Shown: one piece after another, positions 25,783 to 35,346 of the stretch
Layout of the letters: every line of letters starts with the position of its first letter
Numbering within the stretch: position 1 is the stretch's first letter
NCBI GenBank assembly: GCA_002428325.1
Contig: DIVR01000061.1
Coordinates: 1 to 55,728 of the forward strand
Direction of reading: 5' to 3'
Length of the DNA stretch: 55,728 bases
From: a bacterium UBP4_UBA6127
Lineage (GTDB): Bacteria > UBP4 > UBA4092
Translations under genes and position numbers: made by a program
The notes under the pieces: model-generated
Databases searched by the model: none
What the model was told of the DNA's origin: nothing
The model's input: the letters and a program-made list of their open reading frames with translations, nothing else

Positions 25783-27810
25783 GTGACTTATGCTGAAGTA
25801 GCCTTAAACCTCCCGGTGCATGAACTGTTTACTTATGAAATTCCCTTGGAAATGGCCGATACCCTCTGTGTTGGCAGCCGGGTACGGGTTTCCTTTCGCC
25901 ATCGAAATGTAACCGGGGTGGTTGTCCGGTTATCTTCTCAGACAGACATAAAAACAATCAAACCTGTCCAAACCTGCCTGGATCCCTTTCCTGCTTTGAC
26001 TTCCGACCTTTTCCCCCTGTTGGAATGGGTGTCGGATTATTACCAGTGTTCTTTGGGGGAGGCTATTCATGCGGCATTACCTAATCTGGGCAAAGGGAAA
26101 AAACATATATTGGATAAATTGCCGGGACTGGATGAACTGGAAGAAAAATACGGGTTCATTGAACCAAATCATAAAATCCCCACTCCCGAACAGAAAACAG
26201 CCTTGGCTACCATCCACCAGAATATAAGTAAAAGGAAATTCAATGTCTCTCTCCTGTATGGGGTTACCGGCAGTGGAAAGACAGAGATCTATCTTCAGGC
26301 TATTTCCCGAACTCTCGCTCAGAAAAGGAATGCATTGGTCCTGGTGCCGGAAATTGCCTTAACCTACCAATTGATTAAACGATTTAAGGAAAGATTTGGG
26401 GAACAAGTGGCTATTCTTCACAGCGGTTTATTGGGAAGCCATCGCATGAAAGACTGGCGGCGGGTCCGAATGGGAGAGGCCCGGGTTGTTGTCGGGGTTC
26501 GTTCGGCGGTTTTTGCTCCAATTCAAAAATTAGGCCTGGTCGTTGTGGATGAAGAACATGAAATGACCTTTAAACAGGACAATACTCCGAGGTATCATGC
26601 CCGTGATGTGGCGATAATGCGGGCCAAACTCAATAATGCCTCTGTTATATTGGGCAGTGCCACTCCCTCATTGGAATCTTTTTATAATGCTGTCACCGGA
26701 AAGTATCAGTTGATTGAGTTAACCCAACGTATTGATAACCGGAAAATGCCTCATTGTGAGATTATCGATATGAGGCAGGAATGGGATAATCTTGAGGGGA
26801 ATCAGATATTATCCAGTCCTCTTCAAGCTGAAATAAGAAAAAGGCTGGATCTGAAACAACAGGTTATCCTCTTTCTTAATCGGAGAGGTTTTTCTACCAT
26901 TTTAATGTGTAGGGGATGTGGAAAAACTATCTTTTGCTCTCAATGCGCAGTTCCTTTAACCTATCATAAGGTGACCGGAAAGGTGCATTGCCATTATTGC
27001 GGCCTGAGAGCCAATCCACCCACTAAGTGTCCGGTTTGTGGAGAAGAGCTGGTCAAATATCTGGGGCTGGGAACCCAGCAGGTTGAAGATGAAGTTATAA
27101 GATTGTTTGCCGATGCCAAAGTCGCAAGGCTAGATTTGGATATTACCAGGAAGCGGGGAGAATACGAGAAAATCCTGGAAAGTTTTATTACCGGTGAAAC
27201 CGATATACTATTGGGTACGCAAATGATTGCTAAAGGTATGGATATTCCCAATGTTACCCTGGTGGGAGTAATTAATGCTGATATGCTTCTATGCCTTCCT
27301 GACTTCCGGTCTTCCGAAAGAGCTTACTCCCTTCTAACCCAGGTGGCAGGGCGTGCCGGCCGCGGTACAACACCCGGAAAAGTGATTATTCAAACCTATA
27401 ATCCTTCCCATTATGCTTTGAAGTCAGTGGTTAAAACAGAGAGGCAGGCTTTCTATGAAAGGGAGATTAAATTCAGGAAAAAGCTTTATTTTCCCCCCTT
27501 CCGGAGACTTATGTTGGTCATGTTCCAGCATAAGGTTCAGGCCCAGGCCCTTTCGGTATCCGAACATTTTGCTTATCTGGCCAGGGAATTATCTAAAGGG
27601 ATAGAAGGTTATGAAGTCGATATCTTAGGACCGGCAGCTGCGCCTATCCATAAGATTAAAAATTATTACCGATACCATGTCCTGTTAAAAAGTAATAATC
27701 CCGGGAAAATGAGAGATATTTATCAGCAGGTAATGGAACAGCTTCCCAAACAGACGAAACTCTCAGGCACATCAATCCATGTGGATATGGATCCCAGCGT
27801 CCTGCAATAG
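25783..27810 (+). CDS. priA: Primosomal protein N' (replication restart helicase PriA)
   Basis: A 675-residue helicase that reloads the replisome at stalled forks. The 3'-OH-binding N-terminal domain starts YAEVALNLPVHELFTYEIP. Helicase motifs include GVTGSGKTEIY near residue 164 and DEEHE near 255, and GSATPSLES follows. Eight paired cysteines in CRGCGKTIFCSQC, CHYC and CPVC (about 382-430) bind two zincs. C-terminal QMIAKGMDIPNV and QVAGRAGRG are present. The start is GTG, with AGGAG 11 bases upstream. It ends one base from the end of the convergent peptidase gene. Confidence 0.96.
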   Translation: MTYAEVALNLPVHELFTYEIPLEMADTLCVGSRVRVSFRHRNVTGVVVRLSSQTDIKTIKPVQTCLDPFPALTSDLFPLLEWVSDYYQCSLGEAIHAALPNLGKGKKHILDKLPGLDELEEKYGFIEPNHKIPTPEQKTALATIHQNISKRKFNVSLLYGVTGSGKTEIYLQAISRTLAQKRNALVLVPEIALTYQLIKRFKERFGEQVAILHSGLLGSHRMKDWRRVRMGEARVVVGVRSAVFAPIQKLGLVVVDEEHEMTFKQDNTPRYHARDVAIMRAKLNNASVILGSATPSLESFYNAVTGKYQLIELTQRIDNRKMPHCEIIDMRQEWDNLEGNQILSSPLQAEIRKRLDLKQQVILFLNRRGFSTILMCRGCGKTIFCSQCAVPLTYHKVTGKVHCHYCGLRANPPTKCPVCGEELVKYLGLGTQQVEDEVIRLFADAKVARLDLDITRKRGEYEKILESFITGETDILLGTQMIAKGMDIPNVTLVGVINADMLLCLPDFRSSERAYSLLTQVAGRAGRGTTPGKVIIQTYNPSHYALKSVVKTERQAFYEREIKFRKKLYFPPFRRLMLVMFQHKVQAQALSVSEHFAYLARELSKGIEGYEVDILGPAAAPIHKIKNYYRYHVLLKSNNPGKMRDIYQQVMEQLPKQTKLSGTSIHVDMDPSVLQ

Positions 27811-27811
27811 A

Positions 27812-28939
27812 TTAATTTTTCCGGGGATTCACAAATACAGCTGCTCCGCTGTGGGTAATCCAGGCTTTTTCCAGTTCTTCTTTTTTATAGACCACATGTC
27901 CGGTTGATTCGTTTCGGGTTCCCGGGTCATTACAGATGGGGTCACCGTTTTCATTGAAACCCCGAACCAGGATAATATGGCCTCCCGTACTGTTCATAGG
28001 AGAATTTTCCAATTCACCTTTACCGAATTTAATGGAAATGATAACCGGATTCCCTTTGGCGATTTCTTCTTTAATAGGGTCGAAACTGCTGCAATATCTG
28101 ACATAGGACTGATAACCTAATTCACCTGCATAAGCGGCATTATAAACCCAGTTCCCATAAATGCCGTTATGTGGGTCCCATACTCCCTTTGCCACTTCTG
28201 CGGTTGGGAGTTCTGTCCCATGATAATGGAGAGCCATGGCCAGGGAGGTTGGATGGCAGGCCCTCCAAGAGATATCCTTATTTTCCACTAATTGTGACCG
28301 GAAAGGTACTTCCAAATCTCTGATCCACTCAGGTTTTAATGTGTTTTCAGTGTTGGAAGGATAGAGAAGTCTCTCCTGGTCTTTCTTTTTTGAATAATTA
28401 GCATAACTGGCGCAAATCATCCGGATGGATGGAGTTTTTTCAGGAGACTCGCTAAAAAGCTTGATCCGATATCTGAATTCTCTCCCTGATACTTTCATCT
28501 TCAGTTGGTCAGAATCAACTTTGGCCGCCCAGGACTCTTTGTTCTCTCCCTCCTTAACAACAGGATGTTTCCCATACCGCAAGACTTCATGCCAGGGGGA
28601 CCAGAATGGGCTTCTGCCTTTAACCTGAACTTCATAGATTAGATAAGTCCCTTCCGGAAAGGACCCGTTCCAGGAAAGTACTAAGGCTTCAAAAGGAAAT
28701 TCAGAGTGTAAGATGGGTGAGGTGAGCATCCCCTCCTGAAAATATTGATTATCATCGTTTTTTGCCAGTTCAAGTTGAGCGGATGTCCCATTATAAACAA
28801 TATTACTTAGTTGATACTGGGAAAAGTCTTTCTGTGTATCATGGATAAAATAGGAACATTGAGGTCCCATAAAAGCATATCCCCCGGAGAATAATAAGGA
28901 TGTGAATATTATACAAATACTAATGGCTGTTTTTTTCAT
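27812..28939 (-). CDS. Exported C39-like cysteine peptidase
   Basis: A 375-residue protein with a signal peptide (residues 1-22, ISICIIFTSLLFSGGYAF). The middle (about 60-190) looks like a beta-rich domain. The C-terminal part (about 210-370) is a papain-like peptidase_C39_2 domain. The catalytic Cys is in SWRACHPTSLAMALHYHG near residue 227, the His in STGGHIILVRGF near 317, and the Asp in ICNDPGT near 335. It is probably an extracytoplasmic peptidase acting on peptides or cell-wall material; the target is unknown. It lies 46 bases downstream of the GT-C-like membrane gene in the same direction. Confidence 0.8.
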   Translation of the reverse strand: MKKTAISICIIFTSLLFSGGYAFMGPQCSYFIHDTQKDFSQYQLSNIVYNGTSAQLELAKNDDNQYFQEGMLTSPILHSEFPFEALVLSWNGSFPEGTYLIYEVQVKGRSPFWSPWHEVLRYGKHPVVKEGENKESWAAKVDSDQLKMKVSGREFRYRIKLFSESPEKTPSIRMICASYANYSKKKDQERLLYPSNTENTLKPEWIRDLEVPFRSQLVENKDISWRACHPTSLAMALHYHGTELPTAEVAKGVWDPHNGIYGNWVYNAAYAGELGYQSYVRYCSSFDPIKEEIAKGNPVIISIKFGKGELENSPMNSTGGHIILVRGFNENGDPICNDPGTRNESTGHVVYKKEELEKAWITHSGAAVFVNPRKN

Positions 28940-28985
28940 TTGTTTTCAGATGTAAAAGAATTGAGCAAATTTTACCATAATTGGG

Positions 28986-30365
28986 TTATGGAATTAATCT
29001 CCCGGCCAGATAACTCAGGATATGGGATAATTTGGCTGGCAGCCAGAAAATCTGGTTCATGGTAACTTCATAGAAATTGACCGGGTCGGTGTGGCTTATC
29101 TTTCCCAAAGCAAATTGAACCATAAATCCCATATTCCACAAGCTCAGCAGAGTGAAAAGTAATATCCAGGCATAATCTGCCTTCTGATGAGTATTCTTAT
29201 CTACCCAATAACCTAATCCCAGGGCGTAGAACGGCAGTAAATCCAGTAATCTGCGGTACCCAAAGGATGAACCACAATACCAGTTGGTCGGAACGCTGTT
29301 GATATATACTTCCAATAAAAAGAAAACCAGGGAAAATCCTGCCAGGAGTTTCTGCTTTTTCACCAGGAAGAATAATCCGGTTATACAGAAAAGATAAATG
29401 GGGTTCCAGAGGAAAAAACCGTGTTGACTGGAAAATAATACAGATAGTATTCGGGGTGATGTCCAGTTCATGGTCTCTTTTCCAATGGGTATCAAAACAA
29501 ATGTCCCGTAAATAATTTTCCAGATAATAATTTGAGGCAGGCAGCCAGTCCCGAATCCTGAAAGGAGAAATATAATCTTTTTTACATGATTTTCTGTCCG
29601 GTTAATCCCCATATCAACGAGAGGTAACCCAATGATAAAAAGATTCTGCCAGCGGACCAAAACAACCAACCCTGCCATCAATCCCAAAAGGAACATCCGG
29701 GGGGCAGAATACGCAGTTCTCCATTTCCACCAAAAGTATATAAATAGAGCGATGGTAAAAAATGCCAGCGTGTGAGCCATGCTGGGTACCAAATACATGT
29801 AATAAATCAATGGGGTGGAAAACCATAAGGCTATTATTGCCAGTAAAGCAGTTTTAGACGAAAAGAAATATCGGCATAAACGAAAGGTGAGGATGAGTCC
29901 CAGAAGCCCATAGATAGTCGTTCCCCAGGTTACGGGAATGACATAAAACAGGCTGTACCCATCGGCAAATTCCGTCTGGAAGAAAGTATCCACCAGGGAT
30001 GCTAAAATATGGCCGGCTAGGAAAAAAGGTGTCCATAAGATTGCCGGGCCGATGGAAACCCGGTTTGGAGTATGTCCGGTAAGGGTTTTCTCTTCTGCAG
30101 GGGAAAAAATGGATTCCTCAACGGAGGCTGGATGGTATTGGCTGATTCCGCCAAGTTGATTCAAAATGATTTCATTTTTCTTTTCGAAAACAGACCGATA
30201 ATGGGCAAATTCATTGGCATACTGAAGGTCATGGTCAATAAAAAAGGACCGGACTTGAGCATAATACGATATCCCATCGCTATTGATCCAGGGATGCCAA
30301 ACCAATAACAAGGCTAAATATATCAGTATTAAATATCTCTCAAAAGTATCCAGCTTGAATTTCAT
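28986..30365 (-). CDS. Polytopic membrane protein, possible GT-C glycosyltransferase
   Basis: A 459-residue protein with about ten membrane helices. The ATG at 30365 has GGTGA 5 bases upstream; the frame extends to 30443 but that ATG has no ribosome site. The first loop has WINSDGISYYAQVRSFFIDH, where the acidic residues sit as in the GT39/ArnT group that transfers sugars from lipid carriers. Overall similarity to a named family is weak, so the function is inferred from topology. The C39-like peptidase gene follows. It is divergent from the zinc-finger membrane protein gene. Confidence 0.55.
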   Translation of the reverse strand: MKFKLDTFERYLILIYLALLLVWHPWINSDGISYYAQVRSFFIDHDLQYANEFAHYRSVFEKKNEIILNQLGGISQYHPASVEESIFSPAEEKTLTGHTPNRVSIGPAILWTPFFLAGHILASLVDTFFQTEFADGYSLFYVIPVTWGTTIYGLLGLILTFRLCRYFFSSKTALLAIIALWFSTPLIYYMYLVPSMAHTLAFFTIALFIYFWWKWRTAYSAPRMFLLGLMAGLVVLVRWQNLFIIGLPLVDMGINRTENHVKKIIFLLSGFGTGCLPQIIIWKIIYGTFVLIPIGKETMNWTSPRILSVLFSSQHGFFLWNPIYLFCITGLFFLVKKQKLLAGFSLVFFLLEVYINSVPTNWYCGSSFGYRRLLDLLPFYALGLGYWVDKNTHQKADYAWILLFTLLSLWNMGFMVQFALGKISHTDPVNFYEVTMNQIFWLPAKLSHILSYLAGRLIP

Positions 30366-30459
30366 TTTATTCACCATAAGCATCTTGGACATATATATTA
30401 TCAGCAATAATCCAAAAGGTTGATAGTTTTTAGGAGATTTCATGTGGTAAACTTTTTCT

Positions 30460-30924
30460 ATGACTGAGGTTATGGAAAATAAACCCCAACTCCCCGCTTG
30501 TGTTAATCATCCCGACCGGGAGGCTATGGGGGCTTGTAACCGTTGTGGTAAACCCGTCTGTGACCAGTGTTCGGAATGGTTGCAGTCCCGATTGTACTGT
30601 ATTTCCTGTTATACCGAGGCCGAGTTTATGTTTGCAGCAAAGGAAATACCTGATAAAGAAAAACTGGATTGGTATGAAAAACCCCAGAACCACGCTTCTT
30701 TTATCATTCTGGGAGTCATTATGATGCTTTCCGGAATCATGGGAGCAAAAATGCTCTCTCCGGTTATTGGCTGGATAGTCTGGGGTGCCGGGTGTATAGT
30801 CGGGCTGGTTACTTCAGGTTTTATTCTAATCGGGAAAATATATGATAAAAGCACTAAAATACTTATTATCTTATTTATATTGCTTGTCGTATTTTTATTC
30901 TTATTAATGTTTATTGGAAATTGA
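30460..30924 (+). CDS. B-box-type zinc-finger membrane protein
   Basis: A 154-residue protein. Residues 14-50 hold a B-box-like zinc site: C-x2-H (CVNH), C-x2-C (CNRC), C-x2-C (CDQC) and C-x2-C (CISC). Two or three membrane helices follow (about 80-100, 104-126 and 132-152). This zinc finger plus transmembrane layout is common in small bacterial proteins, often annotated only by the B-box. The function is unknown. No ribosome site precedes the ATG at 30460, so the ATG at 30472 is also possible. recF starts 22 bases downstream. Confidence 0.65.
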   Translation: MTEVMENKPQLPACVNHPDREAMGACNRCGKPVCDQCSEWLQSRLYCISCYTEAEFMFAAKEIPDKEKLDWYEKPQNHASFIILGVIMMLSGIMGAKMLSPVIGWIVWGAGCIVGLVTSGFILIGKIYDKSTKILIILFILLVVFLFLLMFIGN

Positions 30925-30946
30925 TGCAGGCAAATCGGAATACTAA

Positions 30947-32074
30947 ATGAAAATTACCCGCCTTGAGTTGTCCCAGTATCGGAATTATGAAAAGATATCT
31001 GTTCAACTGGATTATCCCATTTGTGTCTTTATGGGAGAAAATGCTCAGGGTAAGACCAACCTTCTTGAATCCATCTATGTGGCAGCAACCGGTAAATCTT
31101 TCCGTACCTCCAAAGATTCTGATTTGATTCGTTGGAATGAATCCTTTACTCATATTCATCTGGACTATTGGAAAAAGGATATCCGCCACAGGATTTCTCT
31201 CTCCCTTGCCCCCAATGAAAAAAGATATAAACTGGATGACAAGAAACTGGATAAACGTTCTCAGCTTTTCGGCCAGTTAGCCATTGTTCTGTTTACCCCG
31301 GATGATTTGAACCTGGTGAAAGGGGAACCTGCTACCCGGAGGCGTTTTCTGGATTTTGAGATTTCCCAGACCAGCCCTTCCTATTTATATTCGCTGCAAC
31401 GATATTACCGGGTATTAAAACAGAGAAATACCGCTCTCAGAGATGCCAAGTATAAAAAATCATCGATTGAACTGGTAAGAATTTGGAACAGCCAGCTGGC
31501 TCAATATGGGGCTGAAATCATTCATGCCCGTCAGAATGCCTTATTTAAACTGAATCAGACTCTGGATGGTATCTTCCCTGAAGTTTCCGGGAAAACCTCC
31601 CAATTAACCCTGATATATAAGACGTTTCTTCAAGATGATTTGTTATTGGATTTGAATTCCCTGAAGAAAAAATTTCTCGATAAACTGATAAAGATGGAAC
31701 ATGAGGAGTTAGCCCGGGGAACCACCTTGATGGGGCCCCAGAGAGATGATTTCGAGGTGTTATTGAATCAACGAAGTATCCATGATTTTGGTTCTCAGGG
31801 GGAGCAGCGTTCAGCGGTTTTAGCCTTGAAATTATCGGAGATATATTTTATTCAGGAAGAAATTGGAGATTTCCCGGTCATTCTGCTGGATGATTTCACT
31901 TCAGAATTGGATGATTCCCATGTGATTTCGATCATTCGAAGCCTTCCCCGGAATCTCCAGATATTAATCACATCAGTTCATACCTTACCCCATCCTTTTT
32001 CTGATGCTGATGTGCGATATTATCTCATTAAAGAGGGGCAGTTGGCGGGGAAAGGTGAACCCTTACCAGGCTAA
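30947..32074 (+). CDS. recF: DNA replication and repair protein RecF
   Basis: A 375-residue SMC-like ATPase that helps load RecA at gaps. The Walker A motif is GENAQGKTNLLES near residue 30-42. MGPQRDDFEVLL is near 263, the ABC signature SQGEQRSAVLALKL near 281, and Walker B VILLDDFTSELD near 310. Length is normal. Unlike the classical dnaA-dnaN-recF-gyrB order, the neighbours here are a zinc-finger membrane protein and a nucleoside transporter permease, so the origin region is probably elsewhere. Confidence 0.95.
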   Translation: MKITRLELSQYRNYEKISVQLDYPICVFMGENAQGKTNLLESIYVAATGKSFRTSKDSDLIRWNESFTHIHLDYWKKDIRHRISLSLAPNEKRYKLDDKKLDKRSQLFGQLAIVLFTPDDLNLVKGEPATRRRFLDFEISQTSPSYLYSLQRYYRVLKQRNTALRDAKYKKSSIELVRIWNSQLAQYGAEIIHARQNALFKLNQTLDGIFPEVSGKTSQLTLIYKTFLQDDLLLDLNSLKKKFLDKLIKMEHEELARGTTLMGPQRDDFEVLLNQRSIHDFGSQGEQRSAVLALKLSEIYFIQEEIGDFPVILLDDFTSELDDSHVISIIRSLPRNLQILITSVHTLPHPFSDADVRYYLIKEGQLAGKGEPLPG

Positions 32075-32079
32075 ACTGA

Positions 32080-32109
32080 TTGACAAAGCTTTCAAAATAT
32101 CACTAGACT
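32080..32109 (+). promoter_or_regulatory. Probable promoter of the nucleoside operon
   Basis: A perfect TTGACA at 32080-32085 with TAGACT at 32104-32109 (18-base spacer) lies 31 bases before the permease ATG, and would uncouple the operon from recF. Confidence 0.4.
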
Positions 32110-32140
32110 ATCTTTTTATTTAAGGGGTAATGATAAATAT

Positions 32141-33058
32141 ATGCTGGAAATGTTAACCTGGGTCATGTTGGCTCAAACCATCCGGATATCGATTCCGTAT
32201 GTACTGGCTTCTTTAGGCGGTGTCTATAGTGAAAGATCCGGAGTGGTCAATATTGCCCTGGAGGGAATCATGCTAAATGGGGCATTAGGAGCCGTTCTGG
32301 CTAGCTATTATGCCCAAAATGCCTGGATTGGTATCCTGGGAGGAATGGGAGCCGGACTTTTGACCGCAATCCTTCTGGCAATTATTACCATCAGGTTCAA
32401 GGCTGACCAGATTGTCAGCGGAGTTGCCATAAACCTTCTGGCTATTGGTCTGACCAAATTCATTCTTCGGCTTGTATTCAACAGTTCCAGCAATTCTTCC
32501 CGGGTGGAAGGGCTTCCCATCTGGCATCTTCCGGGAGTTCCCATGGACTCATTTTGGAATTCTGTGATTGGTTCTCCTCTTGTCCTGCTGACCGGAGTGA
32601 TTATCCTTGTTTCCCATATCATCATGAAGAAATCGGTTTTTGGTCTGCGAATCCGAGCGGTTGGAGAACATCCTGAGGCGGCTGATTCGGTGGGTATCAG
32701 TGTCGCCCGAATGCGTTATTGGGGAGTGCTTATCAGTGGGCTGCTCGCGGGGTTAGCAGGAACCTATCTGGCTTTGGAACAACATCAATTCACACAAAAT
32801 ATGACCAGTGGCCGGGGGTATATTGCCCTGGCAGCCATGATATTTGGCAAATGGACCCCTGTCGGAGCTGTCCTGGCTAGCCTTTTATTCGGTTTTTCCG
32901 AATCCTTGAATATTCAATTTCAGAGTATGGGATACCAGATCCCCAATCAGTTCATCCAGATGATACCCTATGTTGTGACCATGGTCGTCCTCTTGGGAGT
33001 GATTGGTCGTTCGGTTCCCCCAGCGGCAGATGGAAAGCCTTACGAGGCTGGGAATTAA
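32141..33058 (+). CDS. ABC transporter permease, nucleoside/sugar uptake type (NupQ-like)
   Basis: A 305-residue integral membrane protein of the branched-chain/ribose-type permease superfamily. SGVVNIALEGIMLNGALGA near residue 32-50 and ADQIVSGVAINLLAIGLT near 88 are typical of the second permease subunit of BmpA-type nucleoside importers. AVGEHPEAADSVGISV near 180 is the loop contacting the ATPase. Eight to ten helices are visible. AAGGGG precedes the ATG. The partner permease, ATPase and binding lipoprotein are not in the window. Its position before nucleoside phosphorylase and ribokinase supports nucleoside uptake. Confidence 0.85.
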   Translation: MLEMLTWVMLAQTIRISIPYVLASLGGVYSERSGVVNIALEGIMLNGALGAVLASYYAQNAWIGILGGMGAGLLTAILLAIITIRFKADQIVSGVAINLLAIGLTKFILRLVFNSSSNSSRVEGLPIWHLPGVPMDSFWNSVIGSPLVLLTGVIILVSHIIMKKSVFGLRIRAVGEHPEAADSVGISVARMRYWGVLISGLLAGLAGTYLALEQHQFTQNMTSGRGYIALAAMIFGKWTPVGAVLASLLFGFSESLNIQFQSMGYQIPNQFIQMIPYVVTMVVLLGVIGRSVPPAADGKPYEAGN

Positions 33059-33085
33059 CCCTTGGGTGGAAAGGAAGATTATCAG

Positions 33086-34405
33086 ATGTCGAAACCATCA
33101 TTTCAACCTTACGAGCTCATAAAACTAAAACGTGAAGGCCATAGACTGAACAGGCAGCAATTGAGTGGCATGGTGGAAGGTTTCACCCGGGGGACTATCC
33201 CTGATTATCAGATGTCAGCTTTTCTGATGGCTGTTTTTTTTCAGGGGATGAACCCGAAGGAAATGTTTGATTACACCGAGATTCTTCTCCATTCAGGTAA
33301 ATCTATCGATCTCTCTGGCCTAAAAATTCCTTCCGTGGATAAGCATTCTACCGGAGGGGTGGGGGATAAAGCGAGTATTCCTTTGGCGCCTTTGGTCGCC
33401 TCAACGGGTGTCCCTGTCCCCATGATATCTGGCAGGGGATTGGCCCATACAGGTGGAACCCTTGATAAACTGGAGTCGATTCCCGGGTTCCAAGTCAATC
33501 TGAGCCAGGCTGAATTTATCAAGCTCTTGAAGAGTCATCGGGTTGCCATGATGGGACAGACCCAGGATATTGTCCCGGCCGATAAAATGATATATGCCCT
33601 CAGGGATGTAACCGGGACGGTGGAAAGTTATCCCCTGATTGTCGGAAGTATTTTAAGCAAAAAATTAGCGGAAGGAGCATCTGGAATTGTCTTTGATGTT
33701 AAAACGGGTTCCGGGGCTTTTATGAAAGATAAGGAAGCGGCAGTGAAGCTGGCAAAAATGCTGGTGGCAATGGCAAAGAAATTTAAGCGAAAAGCGGTCG
33801 CCCTGGTAACGGATATGAATCAGCCTTTGGGTAATACGATAGGTAATTCCCTGGAAATCAGGGAATCCATTGAGATGCTTAAGGGAAAAGGACCTGCCGA
33901 TTTAGAAAATATTGTCCTTGAACTGGGCGGCTGGATGTTGAAATTTGGCGGCATCTCCCGGAATGTTTCCGAGGGGAAGGCCCGACTTCGGGAATCTCTG
34001 GCGAATGGACAGGGATTGGAATATTTCCGGAAGATGGTGGCAGCTCAGGGTGGAAACCCTCAGGTGGTAGAGGATTATTCCTTATTGCCCACCGCCAGGC
34101 ATACAATGCTTTTAAAGGCCACCCATAAGGGATATATCCATCAAATGGATGCCTTGAAAATTGGACAGGCTTCGGTTCTCCTTGGCGCTGGGAGAATCCA
34201 GCTCGATTCGAAAATTGACCCGGCGGTCGGTTTTGTCCTGAAAAAGAAAATTGGAGATAAGATTGAGGCGGGTGAACCTTTTATGGAAATTCATTATAAC
34301 CGGAAAGAGTCTCTTGCCTTGATTCAGGAATTATTGCACCAGGCTTGCATTATCAAGAATAAACCCGTTCAAAGACCTTCATTGATTTTGGAAATCATTC
34401 AATAG
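33086..34405 (+). CDS. Pyrimidine-nucleoside (thymidine) phosphorylase
   Basis: A 439-residue enzyme that splits pyrimidine nucleosides with phosphate to base and (deoxy)ribose 1-phosphate. The ATG at 33086 follows AAGGAAG; a TTG at 33062 would extend it. SVDKHSTGGVGDKASIPLAP near residue 79-98 binds phosphate. SGRGLAHTGGTLDKLESIPG near 115 is the family signature, and FDVKTGSGAFM is near 200. Length is normal. It sits between a nucleoside permease and ribokinase. Pdp (broad) and DeoA (thymidine) cannot be separated safely by eye. Confidence 0.92.
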   Translation: MSKPSFQPYELIKLKREGHRLNRQQLSGMVEGFTRGTIPDYQMSAFLMAVFFQGMNPKEMFDYTEILLHSGKSIDLSGLKIPSVDKHSTGGVGDKASIPLAPLVASTGVPVPMISGRGLAHTGGTLDKLESIPGFQVNLSQAEFIKLLKSHRVAMMGQTQDIVPADKMIYALRDVTGTVESYPLIVGSILSKKLAEGASGIVFDVKTGSGAFMKDKEAAVKLAKMLVAMAKKFKRKAVALVTDMNQPLGNTIGNSLEIRESIEMLKGKGPADLENIVLELGGWMLKFGGISRNVSEGKARLRESLANGQGLEYFRKMVAAQGGNPQVVEDYSLLPTARHTMLLKATHKGYIHQMDALKIGQASVLLGAGRIQLDSKIDPAVGFVLKKKIGDKIEAGEPFMEIHYNRKESLALIQELLHQACIIKNKPVQRPSLILEIIQ

Positions 34406-34422
34406 AATCAGGAGATTCCTAA

Positions 34423-35346
34423 ATGCCTAAACACTCCGTTGTCGTTGTTGGAAGTATTAATATGGATTTGGTGGTCGCCTCCGAGCGGCTTCCCAAAGCC
34501 GGGGAAACTGTACTGGGCGGTACCTTCTGTATGAATCCTGGAGGAAAAGGAGCCAATCAAGCGGTGGCCTGTGCCCGGTTGGGTATGGAAACCCGTTTTA
34601 TTTCTGCGGTCGGAGAGGATTCCTTTGGAGTAAGCCTCTTGGCAACGTTAAAAAAATACCGGGTTGAGACGGCTTTTGTGAAAACTGTCAATAAAACTCC
34701 CAGTGGAGTGGCCTTGATTGGCGTTGATAAATCAGCGGAAAATCAGATTATTGTGGCTCCCGGTGCGAATGATTCTATCTCTCCCTCAGATATCCGAAAG
34801 TCCAAAAATGCCTTCAAAGAGGCTTCTGTTCTGTTGCTGCAGTTGGAAATTCCCATGGATACAGTTTTGACAGCTGTCGAAACTGCCCGAAAAGCCGGCT
34901 TGAAAATAATTTTAAATCCTGCCCCTGCCAGGTTGATTCCGGAAAAAATCTTCCCAATGCTGGATTTTATCATTCCCAATCAATCGGAATCAGGTTTATT
35001 GACGGGAACCAGGGTAACCAACCTGGATTCAGCCATTAAAGCGGCTAAGTTATTATTGAAGAAGGGTGTGGGAAATGTCCTGATAACCCTCGGCAGCAAA
35101 GGGGTGATGAGGGTCAATTCCCAGGGGGTTAAATCTTACCCGGCTTATAAAGTAAAGGCGGTTGATACTACAGCGGCTGGAGATGCTTTCTGTGGCGGTT
35201 TCACCAGTGCTTTGGCTATGGGATATTCCCTGGATAAGGCTATCCCTTTTGCTCAGGCGGTCGGCGCTCTCGCCGTTACCCGGCAGGGAGCTCAGCAATC
35301 TATGCCCTCCATGGCTGATGTTAAGAAATTCCTTAATACCATCTAA
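34423..35346 (+). CDS. rbsK: Ribokinase
   Basis: A 307-residue PfkB-family kinase that makes ribose 5-phosphate. The N-terminal GSINMDLVV is at residues 8-16 and PGGKGANQAVACARLG near 40. The anion-hole motif DTTAAGDAFCGGF near 245 holds the catalytic Asp. AGGAG lies 9 bases before the ATG, and only 17 bases separate it from the phosphorylase. The three genes form a nucleoside salvage unit; deoxyribose or a related sugar is a possible alternative substrate. Confidence 0.92.
   Translation: MPKHSVVVVGSINMDLVVASERLPKAGETVLGGTFCMNPGGKGANQAVACARLGMETRFISAVGEDSFGVSLLATLKKYRVETAFVKTVNKTPSGVALIGVDKSAENQIIVAPGANDSISPSDIRKSKNAFKEASVLLLQLEIPMDTVLTAVETARKAGLKIILNPAPARLIPEKIFPMLDFIIPNQSESGLLTGTRVTNLDSAIKAAKLLLKKGVGNVLITLGSKGVMRVNSQGVKSYPAYKVKAVDTTAAGDAFCGGFTSALAMGYSLDKAIPFAQAVGALAVTRQGAQQSMPSMADVKKFLNTI

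Noticed and set aside
34864..34883. Second copy of the TTTTGACAGCTGTC palindrome
   Set aside because: It lies in the coding part of rbsK, encodes ordinary family residues and has a mismatch, so it is probably coincidental.
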